Shown here: positions 8,279-16,818 of the stretch, piece after piece | Layout: each line of letters starts with the position of its first letter | Position numbering within the stretch: position 1 is the stretch's first letter | Assembly: GCF_002931055.1 (NCBI RefSeq) | Contig: NZ_PSXX01000012.1 | Coordinates: 62,001 to 126,000, forward strand | Direction: 5' to 3' | Source: Pseudoclavibacter sp. AY1H1 | GTDB lineage: Bacteria; Actinomycetota; Actinomycetes; Actinomycetales; Microbacteriaceae | DNA: 64,000 nucleotides | Translations under genes and position numbers: made by a program | The notes under the pieces: generated by a model | Database searches by the model: none | Told to the model about the DNA's origin: nothing | What the model saw: only the letters and a program-made list of their open reading frames with translations

Positions 8279-9282
8279 CCGCGACCGCCGTCGCCTACCC
8301 GAACATCGCGCTCATCAAGTACTGGGGGAAGCGCGATGAGGCGCTCATCATCCCGCAGACCTCGAGCCTGTCGCTGACGCTCGCGGTCTACCCGACGACG
8401 ACGACCGTCTCGCTCCTGGGGGAGGGCCAGTCCCACGAGATCCTCCAGGACGGCACGGCTATGCCGGAGGCCGCGGCCGCCAAGGTCGCGCGCTTCCTGG
8501 ACCACGTCGGCGAACTCGCCGGCAGCGTGCGGTCAGCGCGGGTCGAGACGAGCAACGCGGGACCGACGGGCGCTGGTCTCGCATCCTCCGCCTCCGGCTT
8601 CGCCGCGCTCGCAGCGGCAGCATCGTCGGCGTACGGCCTCGACCTGTCGCCGAGGGAGCTGTCGCGGCTCGCACGGCGCGGCTCTGGCTCGGCCTCACGC
8701 TCGATCTTCGGCGGCTTCGCCGTCTGGAACGCGGGCACCGACGACCTCAGCTCGTACGCCGAGCCGGTCGACGATGCGCACATCGACGCCGCCATGGTGC
8801 TCGGCATCGTCAACGCGGGGGCGAAGTCGATCTCGAGCAGGGAGGCCATGCGCCGGACCGTCGAGACCTCCCCATACAACGCGCCATGGGTCGAGACGAA
8901 CCCAGGCGAGCTGGCGCTCATGCGCGATGCGCTCCGCCGTGGCGACTTCACGGAGGTCGGCGAGATCTCCGAGCGAAACGCCCTCCGCATGCACGCGGCC
9001 ATGCTCGGGGCCGTGCCCCCGGTCCGCTACCTCACGGCGGGCAGCATGGCGCTGCTCGATGCCGTCGCCGCCCTCCGACGCGGTGGGCTCGAGGCCTACG
9101 CGACCATGGACGCCGGGCCGAACGTGAAGACGCTGTGCAGGGCCTCCGAGGCCCCGGCTGTGCGTGACGCGCTCGCATCCGCGGCCCCAGGCACCGAGTT
9201 CGTGATCGCCCCGGCCGGTCCGGGTGTGGCGGTCACGAACGCCGACGCACAGGCAGACGCCGCCCCCGGAGTGGTGCGGTGA
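8275..9282 (+). CDS. mvaD: Diphosphomevalonate decarboxylase
   Basis: 335 aa. ATP-dependent decarboxylation of mevalonate-5-diphosphate to isopentenyl diphosphate. Family motifs: AYPNIALIKYWGKRDE at the start, TSNAGPTGAGLASSASGFAA for ATP and substrate binding, GSGSASRSIFGGFAVW, and AYATMDAGPNVKTLC near the end, all intact. The GTG start overlaps the kinase stop (GTGA), and the stop overlaps the next gene in the same way. It is second in the six-gene mevalonate operon. Confidence 0.96.
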   Translation: MTATAVAYPNIALIKYWGKRDEALIIPQTSSLSLTLAVYPTTTTVSLLGEGQSHEILQDGTAMPEAAAAKVARFLDHVGELAGSVRSARVETSNAGPTGAGLASSASGFAALAAAASSAYGLDLSPRELSRLARRGSGSASRSIFGGFAVWNAGTDDLSSYAEPVDDAHIDAAMVLGIVNAGAKSISSREAMRRTVETSPYNAPWVETNPGELALMRDALRRGDFTEVGEISERNALRMHAAMLGAVPPVRYLTAGSMALLDAVAALRRGGLEAYATMDAGPNVKTLCRASEAPAVRDALASAAPGTEFVIAPAGPGVAVTNADAQADAAPGVVR

Positions 9283-10367
9283 TCGTCGCCGAGGCACCGG
9301 GCAAGCTCTTCGTCAACGGCGAATACGCGGTCGTCGAACCGGGCAGGCACGCCGTGATCGTCGGTGTGTCGAGACTCATCCGAGCGAGCCTGCGGGCTGC
9401 CTCGGCCGACGAGGGCAGCACCGTCAGCTCGCACCAGTTCGGCGCGCAGCCGGTCCCCGTGAACATCGACGGCGACCTCGTCTCGATCGATGCCCCCGGG
9501 GCGGACCTCGTCCGGGAGTGCATCCGAGTGCTCGTCCAGCTGGCGCACGAGCGTGGCATCGAGCCGCAGCCCTTCGCGCTCGACATCGAGAGCGAGCTCG
9601 ACGACGTCAGCGGTCGCAAGTTCGGCCTCGGCTCGAGCGGCGCGGTCGCCGTCGTCACCGTCCGCGCCGTGGCGGAGCACTTCGGCATCAACGTCGGCGA
9701 CGACGCGGTGTACCGCCTCGCGAGCCTCGCCACGATCGAGCTGCGCCCCGCCGCATCGTGCGCCGACATCGCGACGAGCACACTCGGCGGGTGGGTGCAC
9801 TATGCCTCACCGGATCGCCTCGCCGCTCGCGAGCTCCGACGCCGCAGCGGGGTCGAGGCGAGCCTGGTCGAGGCCTGGCCCGGACTCGTCCTCGAGGCGC
9901 TTCCGTCCCCGAGCTCCGTCGTCCTGCACGTGGGGTGGACCTCGGCGCCGGCTTCGACCGCCGAGCTCGTCAGCACCCTGCACGCCGGAGATTGGCGATC
10001 GACCGAGCAGTACGCGGCCTTCCTGACGGAAAGCGACCGCATAACGGCCGCGCTCGTCGCCGCCGTGCGTGCCGAGCGCAGCGAGCTGGCCCTCGCGGCC
10101 ATCCGCGACGCCGAGGCCAACCTCGAGGCGCTGGACGAGCTGAGCGGCATCGGCATCCGCACCGAGGCGCTCTCGGCGCTCATCTCGGCAGCACGCTCGG
10201 TCGGGATCCCCGCGAAGACCTCCGGGGCCGGTGGCGGAGACTGCGGCATCGCCCTGGCACCCGCCCACAACGAGGAGCTCGATGCCGCGTGGCGCGCCGC
10301 CGGCATCGAGGTCCTGGATCTGCACGTCGTACGGCACCGTCGAGTTGGAGTTCGAGAACATGGCTAA
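9279..10367 (+). CDS. Phosphomevalonate kinase
   Basis: 362 aa GHMP kinase of the ERG8/bacterial phosphomevalonate-kinase type; converts mevalonate-5-phosphate to the diphosphate. It begins IVAEAPGKLFVNGEYAVVE, has the ATP-binding stretch GRKFGLGSSGAVAVVTV and the C-terminal KTSGAGGGDCGIAL. The GTG start overlaps the mvaD stop as GTGA. The end overlaps the isomerase gene by 8 bp. All three GHMP kinases of the pathway sit in tandem here and share only these motifs. Confidence 0.94.
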   Translation: MIVAEAPGKLFVNGEYAVVEPGRHAVIVGVSRLIRASLRAASADEGSTVSSHQFGAQPVPVNIDGDLVSIDAPGADLVRECIRVLVQLAHERGIEPQPFALDIESELDDVSGRKFGLGSSGAVAVVTVRAVAEHFGINVGDDAVYRLASLATIELRPAASCADIATSTLGGWVHYASPDRLAARELRRRSGVEASLVEAWPGLVLEALPSPSSVVLHVGWTSAPASTAELVSTLHAGDWRSTEQYAAFLTESDRITAALVAAVRAERSELALAAIRDAEANLEALDELSGIGIRTEALSALISAARSVGIPAKTSGAGGGDCGIALAPAHNEELDAAWRAAGIEVLDLHVVRHRRVGVREHG

Positions 10368-11445
10368 CCGCAAGGACGAGCACGTCGACCTGGCACTCGC
10401 GCAGCGTTCCGGCATCGTCCGGAACGACTTCGACGATGTCCGCTTCATCCATCACGCGCTCGGCGGGGTCGACCGGGCGACCGTCTCGACGGCCGTGCAG
10501 GTGGCTGGCGCGAGCTGGCCGGTGCCGTTCTACCTCAACGGGATGACGGGCGGCAGCGAGCGCACGGGCATCATCAACGGCGACCTGGCGCGCGCAGCTC
10601 GCGAGACCGGGATCGCGATGGCCGCTGGCTCGCTCTCCGCCTACCTCAAGGACGCATCGACGGCCGCCAGCTTCCGCGTCATCCGTGACGAGAACCCCAC
10701 CGGCTTCGTCATGGCGAACGTCAACGCGACCGTGTCGCCGGATGACGCTCAGCGCGCCGTCGACCTGCTCGAGGCGAACGCGCTGCAGATCCACATCAAC
10801 TCGGTGCAGGAGACGGTCATGCCGGAAGGCGACCGGGACTTCGCCGCGTGGCCCGCCGCGATCGAGTCGATCGTGCAGCGCGTGAGCGTGCCGGTCATCG
10901 TGAAGGAGGTCGGCTTCGGACTCAGCGCGAGCACCCTGGAGCGGCTGGCCCAGCTCGGCGTGCAGTACGCCGATGTGAGCGGGCGCGGCGGCACTGACTT
11001 CGCCAGGATCGAGAACTCCCGGCGCCGCCTCGGCGACTACGCGTCCCTCGTGGGCTGGGGCCAGTCGACGCCGGAGGCGCTCATCGAGGCTGACTCGAGC
11101 ACTGCCGCTCTGCCGGTCCTCCTGGCGTCGGGGGGAGTGCGCACGCCCCTCGACGTGCTCCGCGCTCTCGCGCTGGGCGCGCGGGCGGTTGGGGTCTCCG
11201 GGCACTTCCTCGAGGTGCTCGTCGAGCACGGGGTCGAGACGCTCATCGAGCACATCCGCTCCTGGCAGGAACAGCTCACATCGCTCCAGACGATGCTCGG
11301 CGCCGTCACCCCTGGCGCGCTCAGCCAGCAGGAGCTGGTCCTCCACGGCGCCCTCCTCGACTTCTGCACCTCCCGCGGCATCGACCCGGCCACCGTCTCG
11401 CGTGCACGCGGGCGGGGCATTCTCCCATCGAAAGGACAGCGATGA
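10360..11445 (+). CDS. fni: Isopentenyl-diphosphate delta-isomerase, type 2
   Basis: 361 aa FMN- and NADPH-dependent isomerase interconverting IPP and DMAPP. It starts MANRKDEHVDLAL and shows the family segments NGMTGGSERT, GSLSAYLKD, QIHINSVQE, VIVKEVGFGLS, DVSGRGGTDFA, LASGGVRTPLDVLRALALGA. I chose ATG 10360 over an upstream in-frame GTG (10231) because the extra residues lie inside the preceding kinase frame and are absent from the family. It overlaps the kinase gene by 8 bp and the reductase gene by ATGA. An isomerase inside the operon is needed because the mevalonate route yields only IPP. Confidence 0.96.
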   Translation: MANRKDEHVDLALAQRSGIVRNDFDDVRFIHHALGGVDRATVSTAVQVAGASWPVPFYLNGMTGGSERTGIINGDLARAARETGIAMAAGSLSAYLKDASTAASFRVIRDENPTGFVMANVNATVSPDDAQRAVDLLEANALQIHINSVQETVMPEGDRDFAAWPAAIESIVQRVSVPVIVKEVGFGLSASTLERLAQLGVQYADVSGRGGTDFARIENSRRRLGDYASLVGWGQSTPEALIEADSSTAALPVLLASGGVRTPLDVLRALALGARAVGVSGHFLEVLVEHGVETLIEHIRSWQEQLTSLQTMLGAVTPGALSQQELVLHGALLDFCTSRGIDPATVSRARGRGILPSKGQR

Positions 11446-12488
11446 GCACCGAGCTCCTCGACCACGCACCAGTTCCGCTCAAGTGGGTCGGTCCGGTTCG
11501 CGTGACCGGCAACGTCATGGAGGGTGAGCAGCTCGTGCCGCTCGCGACCTACGAGCAGCCCCTGTGGCCGTCGGTCGGCCGTGGTGCCAAGATGTCGATG
11601 CTGGTGCCCGACGGCATCAAGGCGACGCTCATCGATGAGCGCATGAGCCGCTCGGTGCTCTTCGAGGCAGACGACGCCGGCGTCGCGCTCAAGGCGCTCC
11701 GCGAGATCGAGGCGCACATGCACCTGCTGCAGGAGGTGGTCGCGACCAGCAGCCGATTCGCGCGCCTCATCGACCTGCACGCGCAGATCGCCGGCAACCT
11801 GCTCTTCCTGCGCTTCGAGCTCACGACCGGGGATGCTTCCGGCCACAACATGGTGACGCTCGCCTCTGAGCGACTCATGGACTTCATCCTGCGTCGCTGG
11901 CCCGAGCTTCGCTACGAGTCCATCTCTGGCAACTTCTGCTCAGACAAGAAGGCGACTGCCGTCAACGGCATCCTGGGCCGGGGCAAGAACGTCGTCACCG
12001 AGCTGGTGCTCCCGCGCCGCACCGTCGAGCGGTGGCTGCGATCGACCCCTGAGAAGATCGCCCAGCTCAACGTCCGCAAGAACCTCATCGGCACGATGCT
12101 CGCCGGCGGTCTCCGGACGGGCAACGCGCACTACGCGAACATGCTCCTCGGGTTCTTCCTCGCGACCGGCCAGGATGCGGCGAACATCGTCGAGGGCTCG
12201 CAGGGCATCACCCATGCGGAGGTGCGCGACGGCGACCTGTACTTCTCCTGCACGCTGCCCAATCTGATCGTCGGCAGCGTCGGAAACGGCAAGGGTCTCG
12301 ACTTCATCGAGGCGAACCTCGCCCGACTCGGCTGCAAGGAAGAGCGAGAGCCCGGAGCGAACGCTCGGAGACTGGCCGTACTGTGTGCGGCAACCGTTCT
12401 CTGCGGCGAGCTCTCCCTCATGGCCGCCCAGACGAACCAAGGCGAGCTCATGGCCTCGCACATCAAGCTGGAACGCGCCGCGAACTGA
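11442..12488 (+). CDS. mvaA: Hydroxymethylglutaryl-CoA reductase
   Basis: 348 aa. Reduces HMG-CoA to mevalonate, normally the controlling step of the pathway. Seen motifs: ALREIEAHMHLLQEV, TGDASGHNMVTLASE, GNFCSDKKATAVNGILGRGK, NIVEGSQGI, CTLPNLIVGSVGNGKGLD. These agree closely with what I recall of the reductase of the Streptomyces CL190 mevalonate cluster. There is no membrane anchor, so it is soluble. The ATG overlaps the isomerase stop as ATGA; a 26-bp gap separates it from the synthase gene. Confidence 0.95.
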   Translation: MSTELLDHAPVPLKWVGPVRVTGNVMEGEQLVPLATYEQPLWPSVGRGAKMSMLVPDGIKATLIDERMSRSVLFEADDAGVALKALREIEAHMHLLQEVVATSSRFARLIDLHAQIAGNLLFLRFELTTGDASGHNMVTLASERLMDFILRRWPELRYESISGNFCSDKKATAVNGILGRGKNVVTELVLPRRTVERWLRSTPEKIAQLNVRKNLIGTMLAGGLRTGNAHYANMLLGFFLATGQDAANIVEGSQGITHAEVRDGDLYFSCTLPNLIVGSVGNGKGLDFIEANLARLGCKEEREPGANARRLAVLCAATVLCGELSLMAAQTNQGELMASHIKLERAAN

Positions 12489-12514
12489 GCGACGCTCGGA
12501 GACGATCGAAGACT

Positions 12515-13687
12515 ATGACTACACCAATCGGCATCCACGACCTCGCGTTCGCGACGGGGTCACGCGTGCTCGACCTCTCGGTCATCGCCGAGCGGCTCGG
12601 GACCGAACTCGAGAAGTACACGATCGGCATCGGCCAGGAGCGGATGAGCATCACCGCGGCCGACGAGGACGTCGTCACGATGGGTGCGGCCGCGGCCAAG
12701 CAGATCATCGACCGGCACGGCGTCGAGGGCATCAGGACGGTGCTCTTCGCGACGGAGACCGGCATCGACCAGTCGAAGGCCGCCGGTGTGTACGTGCACC
12801 AGCTGCTGGACCTTCCGGCGACCTGCCGCGTCGTCGAGCTCAAGCAGGCCTGCTATTCGGCGACCGCCGCGCTGCAGTTCGCCACCGCCCTGGTCGCCCG
12901 TGATCCCCGTCAGCGGGTGCTCGTCATCGCCAGCGACGTCGCGCGCTACGAGCTCGGCTCGAGCGGGGAGCCCACGCAGGGCGCGGGGGCTGTCGCGATG
13001 CTCGTCGCTGCGGACCCGGACCTGGTGGTCATCGAGCCAGGCTCCGGAGTCTTCACGAGCGACATCATGGACTTCTGGCGGCCGAACGGGCGAGTCACCG
13101 CGCTCGTCGATGGTAAATACTCCATTCGCGCCTACCTGCAGGCCGTCGAGAACGCCTGGAGCGATTACGCGGCCCAGGGTGGATTCCCGATCAGCGAATT
13201 TAGCCGCTTCTGCTATCACCAGCCGTTCACCAAGATGGCGTCGAAAGCGCACCGTCACCTCATCAAGACCGCGGGTGGCGATCTCGACGCCGGGGTGCTC
13301 GACGCGCAGATCGCATCGACGCTGAAATACAACAGAATCATAGGAAATACCTACACCGCATCGATCTATCTGGCGCTCCTCAGCCTCTTGGACAGCGATG
13401 AGGACCTCGAGGCAGCGAAGATCGGGTTCCTCAGCTATGGCTCCGGAAGTGTCGCGGAGTTCTTCGCGGGGACGGTGCAGCCCGGATATCGACAGCATTT
13501 GCGTGCCGAGGAGAATCGGGCGGTTCTCGAGGCGCGAGTCCCCATCGACGCCGCGGAATACCTCGTGTGGCATGAGCGACGCGACCCGAGTGGACTTGGC
13601 GAGTTCGCGCTCCCCAACGAGACGCCCGGTCCATTCCGACTGGCGGGATTCACGGATCTCAAGCGGGAGTACACCTCTACGCAGTGA
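12515..13687 (+). CDS. mvaS: Hydroxymethylglutaryl-CoA synthase
   Basis: 390 aa. Condenses acetyl-CoA with acetoacetyl-CoA to HMG-CoA, the entry to the pathway. The catalytic Cys is residue 113 in ELKQACYSATAAL; the segments FATETGIDQSKA, SDVARYELGSSGEPTQGAG and FCYHQPFTKMASKAH (His region) are present. ATG 12515 gives the family N-terminus GIHDLAF; no strong ribosome binding site is seen, so coupling from mvaA is likely. The second half (about 13110-13570) uses codons rare in its neighbours, such as AGA, ATA, GGA, AAA, AAT and TTT. Last gene of the operon. Confidence 0.96.
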   Translation: MTTPIGIHDLAFATGSRVLDLSVIAERLGTELEKYTIGIGQERMSITAADEDVVTMGAAAAKQIIDRHGVEGIRTVLFATETGIDQSKAAGVYVHQLLDLPATCRVVELKQACYSATAALQFATALVARDPRQRVLVIASDVARYELGSSGEPTQGAGAVAMLVAADPDLVVIEPGSGVFTSDIMDFWRPNGRVTALVDGKYSIRAYLQAVENAWSDYAAQGGFPISEFSRFCYHQPFTKMASKAHRHLIKTAGGDLDAGVLDAQIASTLKYNRIIGNTYTASIYLALLSLLDSDEDLEAAKIGFLSYGSGSVAEFFAGTVQPGYRQHLRAEENRAVLEARVPIDAAEYLVWHERRDPSGLGEFALPNETPGPFRLAGFTDLKREYTSTQ

Positions 13688-13718
13688 TTCCACTGGCCGA
13701 CGGCGTTAGCATTCGGGT

Positions 13719-14561
13719 ATGAGCGAGAACATCACCGTCGGAGTCGCCGGAAACCAGCCTGGAATCGTCGCCACGCGATGGGCGGCCGCGCGAGCATCTC
13801 GCGGTCGGAAACGTCTGAAGCTCGTGCACATCGTCGATCCGAGGATCGCGGGGGCCGGAAACCCAGACCTCCTCATCGAAGCGGAGAGCGCTGCGGCTCG
13901 CATCCTCCAGGAGGCCGAGGAGGCGGCGCTTGCCGTGGACGCGGCGCTCGAGGTCGAGACGGCCGTCATGACCGGCGCCATCATCGAGACCCTCACGGAG
14001 CTGTCCAAGACGTCCAGCCTCCTTGTGGTCGGCAGCAACCGGGGGGAGTCCTCAGGGCGGGCGAGTGGCACGCACAGCGTGCGCGTGGCCGCAGCCAGCG
14101 AATCTCCGGTCGCCGTGATCCCCGATGTCGATCTCTCGGGCCGGCGCGGGGTGGTGGTCGGGGTCGACGGCTCCGACCTCTCGGAGCACGCTCTTGCCGT
14201 GGCGGCTGAGGAGGCGAGCCTGAGCGGAGAGCCGCTCATCCCGGTGCACGCCTGGCACGCCCCGAACGTCTACGGCGGCGGCGTCATCGTGACCGGCGAC
14301 TTCTTCGATGAGCTCCGCCTCTCGGCGGAGGAGACGCTCTCACTGGCCCTCGCCGGGCTGCGGGGGCGCTACCCGGATCTCGAGATCACGCCGGTGGTCG
14401 TGGAGGGCATCCCGGACATGGCGATCGTCGATGCCGCCCATTCGGCGTCGCTCGTGGTCGTCGGCAGTCGTGGACGCGGCACCTTCGCTCGTCTCCTGCT
14501 GGGTTCCGTGAGCCACGGGGTCCTCGCGCACCTCGAGACGCCGACCATCGTCGCCAAGTAG
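13719..14561 (+). CDS. Universal stress protein, two UspA domains
   Basis: 280 aa with two tandem Usp domains (about 1-140 and 145-280). The second has the full ATP-binding pattern G-2x-G-9x-G(S/T) in VVGSRGRGTFARLLLGS; the first has only a degraded version (VVGSNRGESSG), so nucleotide binding probably resides in domain two. It is cytoplasmic and of unknown target. ATG 13719 is preceded by TAGCAT exactly 6 nt upstream, so it is probably leaderless. It follows the mevalonate operon by 31 bp and is followed by a strong terminator. Confidence 0.92.
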   Translation: MSENITVGVAGNQPGIVATRWAAARASRGRKRLKLVHIVDPRIAGAGNPDLLIEAESAAARILQEAEEAALAVDAALEVETAVMTGAIIETLTELSKTSSLLVVGSNRGESSGRASGTHSVRVAAASESPVAVIPDVDLSGRRGVVVGVDGSDLSEHALAVAAEEASLSGEPLIPVHAWHAPNVYGGGVIVTGDFFDELRLSAEETLSLALAGLRGRYPDLEITPVVVEGIPDMAIVDAAHSASLVVVGSRGRGTFARLLLGSVSHGVLAHLETPTIVAK

Positions 14562-14637
14562 GGCGTCTCGCTGCCGCGTTTCCCGAGCGTTTTCATGGGG
14601 AAGAAGTCGTGAATGCGGCGGGTGAGTGACGAAAGGA

Positions 14638-14669
14638 GGGCCGGACGGCATTCGCCGTCTGGCCCTCTT
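14638..14669. terminator. Bidirectional terminator between usp and lsr2
   Basis: Inverted repeat GAGGGCC-g-GACGGC / GCCGTC-t-GGCCCTC with a 4-nt loop, followed by TTCTCT on the + strand and preceded by AAAGG, which reads CCTTT on the - strand. It serves the convergent usp and lsr2 genes. The rest of the 14562-14721 gap shows nothing recognisable. Confidence 0.85.
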
Positions 14670-14721
14670 CTCTGCGTGCGGTCCGTTCCGGGTTGCCCCT
14701 GCGGCCGCTCAGTCCCGCAGC

Positions 14722-15066
14722 TTAGGAGTTCGCCGCTTCGAAGTCCTCGATGATCGAGCCGGGAATGCGGCCTCGGTCGGAGATCTTGTGTCCTTCAGCG
14801 CGAGCCCAGGCACGAATTGCCGCGAGGTCGCGCTTCGGACGGCTGGAGCTGGAACCCGTCGACTTGTTCTTGCGGGTCTTCGCTACCGTGCGGGCCGCCG
14901 ACACGTAGTCAGCGAGCGCGTCGCGCAGCTTCTTGGCGTTCGCGTCCGAGAGATCGATTTCGTAGTCGGTTCCGTCGAGGGCGAATTGGACGGTCTCGCC
15001 TTCGCCTTCGGCGAGTGAACTCGAGTCGATGTCGTCGACGAGCTGATAGATGACTTTCCGAGCCAT
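14722..15066 (-). CDS. lsr2: Lsr2-type nucleoid-associated protein
   Basis: 114 aa, normal length. The N-terminal dimerisation domain MARKVIYQLVDDIDSS is followed by a short linker rich in Lys/Ser. The C-terminal DNA-binding domain (AAIRAWARAEGHKISDRGRI) carries the RGR AT-hook-like motif that inserts in the minor groove of AT-rich DNA. Lsr2 bridges DNA and silences AT-rich, often transferred, genes in actinobacteria. A GAAGGGGAT ribosome binding site lies just upstream of ATG 15066. Its upstream region (15067-15120) is itself notably AT-rich, which would allow autoregulation. Confidence 0.96.
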   Translation of the reverse strand: MARKVIYQLVDDIDSSSLAEGEGETVQFALDGTDYEIDLSDANAKKLRDALADYVSAARTVAKTRKNKSTGSSSSRPKRDLAAIRAWARAEGHKISDRGRIPGSIIEDFEAANS

Positions 15067-15328
15067 GTGGATCCCCTTCGTTTAATGCAGAGCGAATACA
15101 TGCTAGATGATTATCCGGTGATTTGAATCCAGGTTCGTCCAGAAGGCCGAAGTCGGTGCCGAATTCCCCGAACACTAGGTGACGACACGACGAGGTCACG
15201 CACAGCCGAAGGGATTTCGGTTGCCGATCCCGCGGCCCGCCGGAATGCCACTCGGACGCTCGGGAGCGAATGACGGCACCTCAGAGCGGACTGGTGGCTG
15301 GTGCGGGCAGGATACGATTTCGACAGCT
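15067..15328. promoter_or_regulatory. Divergent intergenic region between lsr2 and the AEC transporter gene
   Basis: 262 bp with no gene I can support. The lsr2-proximal part (15080-15130) is AT-rich for this genome. TACGAT at 15313-15318 is a candidate -10 for the transporter gene. No other signal was seen. Confidence 0.5.
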
Positions 15329-16258
15329 ATGAATGTTCTTCAGGGATTCGCGGTCATCGCCGTCATCGTCACGGTGGGCGTGTTCCTGGCACGCAGTGGC
15401 GTGCTCGGGCAGACCGGGCAGACCGGCCTCTCGAAGCTCGCGTTCAACGTGGCGACGCCGGCGCTGCTCTTCACGCTCATGGCAGACGCGCACCTCGAGG
15501 TCCTCTACTCGAGCCAGTTCGTCGTGACCGCGATCGCGATGACTGCCGTGGCACTCGTGTACGGCGCCATCGGCGCGCTGCGCAAGTGGGGGCTCGGCAC
15601 GACGACCTCAGGTGCGATGGCGGCAAGCTACGTCAATGCCGGCAACCTCGGCATCCCCATCGCCGTGTATGTCCTCGGTGATGCGACGCTGGTCGCTCCG
15701 GTGATGCTCGGACAGCAGCTCATCATGGGTCCCATCTTCATGACCCTGCTCGATATCGCCTCGCGGGCCGAGGACGCGCCGAGGCTCCGCTGGTGGCAGA
15801 TCGTGCTGCGTCCGTTCCGGAACCCCATCGTCATCGGTGCGCTCGCCGGCATCGTCGTGAGCGCATCCGGCATCACCATCCCGCCCTTCCTGCTCGATCC
15901 GCTCGAGCTGCTGGGGGGCATGAGCGTTCCTGCCATGCTGCTCGCGTTCGGCATGTCCCTGTGGGGCAACGCGATCCCCTTCCGGGAGCCAGAGCGGGCT
16001 CCTGCGATCGTGGCCACCGTGCTCAAGGTATTCGTGCATCCGGCGCTCGCCTGGCTCATCGGGGCGTGGCTCTTCGGCCTCGATGGGGCGGCTCTGCTCA
16101 TCGTGGTCGTCACCGCGGCCCTGCCCTCCGCGCAGAACGTCTTCACCTACGCCAGCAACTACGGGGTGGGGATGAGGGTCGCGCGCGAAGCGATCCTGGC
16201 GTCGACGTTCCTGTCTGTTCCGGTCATCTTCGTCGTCTCGCTGCTGCTCTCGAAGTAA
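15329..16258 (+). CDS. AEC-family (auxin efflux carrier-like) transporter
   Basis: 309 aa integral membrane protein with about ten hydrophobic segments in two halves, as in the AEC/PIN-like permease family. The repeated family pattern is visible: LAFNVATPALLFTLM in the first half, SYVNAGNLGIPIAVYVLGD, and LGGMSVPAMLLAFGMSLWG, then ALPSAQNVFTYASNYG in the second. Family members export organic acids or similar small molecules; the substrate is not predictable. I chose ATG 15329 because the residues upstream are not family-like and a -10-like TACGAT lies 10 nt before it. Confidence 0.88.
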   Translation: MNVLQGFAVIAVIVTVGVFLARSGVLGQTGQTGLSKLAFNVATPALLFTLMADAHLEVLYSSQFVVTAIAMTAVALVYGAIGALRKWGLGTTTSGAMAASYVNAGNLGIPIAVYVLGDATLVAPVMLGQQLIMGPIFMTLLDIASRAEDAPRLRWWQIVLRPFRNPIVIGALAGIVVSASGITIPPFLLDPLELLGGMSVPAMLLAFGMSLWGNAIPFREPERAPAIVATVLKVFVHPALAWLIGAWLFGLDGAALLIVVVTAALPSAQNVFTYASNYGVGMRVAREAILASTFLSVPVIFVVSLLLSK

Positions 16259-16311
16259 CGAGAGCAGATTGACGCTGGCGCTTCGAATTCGAGGCGGGCT
16301 AGCGTGGGGGC

Positions 16312-16818
16312 ATGGAGCTCTGGCGCGGGGAACTGCGATGGCCGATCAAGTCGTCCTTCGTCGAGTACGTGCGTCGCTCCGGCGGCAAGGTGCTGCTCGA
16401 GGGTGGCGCGTTCGTCGACGACGAGGAGTTCGCCTACCCGCGCGGAGCCACCGACTCGGCGTGGCTGGCCGGCGACGCCCCCATGGGCAGCGCCTCCTTC
16501 ACCGGAGCCGTTCGCCTCACCGGGCACGGCGGCATGCTCGACGTCAGCTTCCGGAACCCGCAGCTCGTCTTCGAGGGTGAGGACGCGAGGCTCGTCGTGC
16601 AGGGTGAGGGCGGCGAGCTCATCGACTTCGCCAGCTGCGAGATCGGGACTCCGCTCGTGCGCGACGACGTCGCCGAGTGGCTCGGGGTGCGGGTGATCCT
16701 CACTCCGGAGGGCTCGAGGGTCTTCAACGGCATGTACCGCCCGTACTCGGAGATGGACTCCCTGAACTTCACGCTCGCCCTGGGTAGGGCGCAATCCCCG
16801 CGGGAGGAGCCCGCCTAG
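16312..16818 (+). CDS. HtaA-domain protein
   Basis: 168 aa, one HtaA-like domain over nearly the whole length: LRWPIKSSFVEYVRRSGGK, FTGAVRLTGHGGMLDVSFRNP, then VILTPEGSRVFNGMYRPYSEMD. HtaA domains bind haem in corynebacterial haem uptake proteins, using Tyr and His side chains; a Tyr at residue 19 and the His in TGHGG are candidates. Unlike HtaA it has no signal peptide or membrane anchor, so it would be cytoplasmic and its link to haem is uncertain. TAGCGT lies 6 nt before the ATG, suggesting a leaderless transcript. Its end overlaps the convergent App1-type gene by 4 bp. Confidence 0.7.
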   Translation: MELWRGELRWPIKSSFVEYVRRSGGKVLLEGGAFVDDEEFAYPRGATDSAWLAGDAPMGSASFTGAVRLTGHGGMLDVSFRNPQLVFEGEDARLVVQGEGGELIDFASCEIGTPLVRDDVAEWLGVRVILTPEGSRVFNGMYRPYSEMDSLNFTLALGRAQSPREEPA

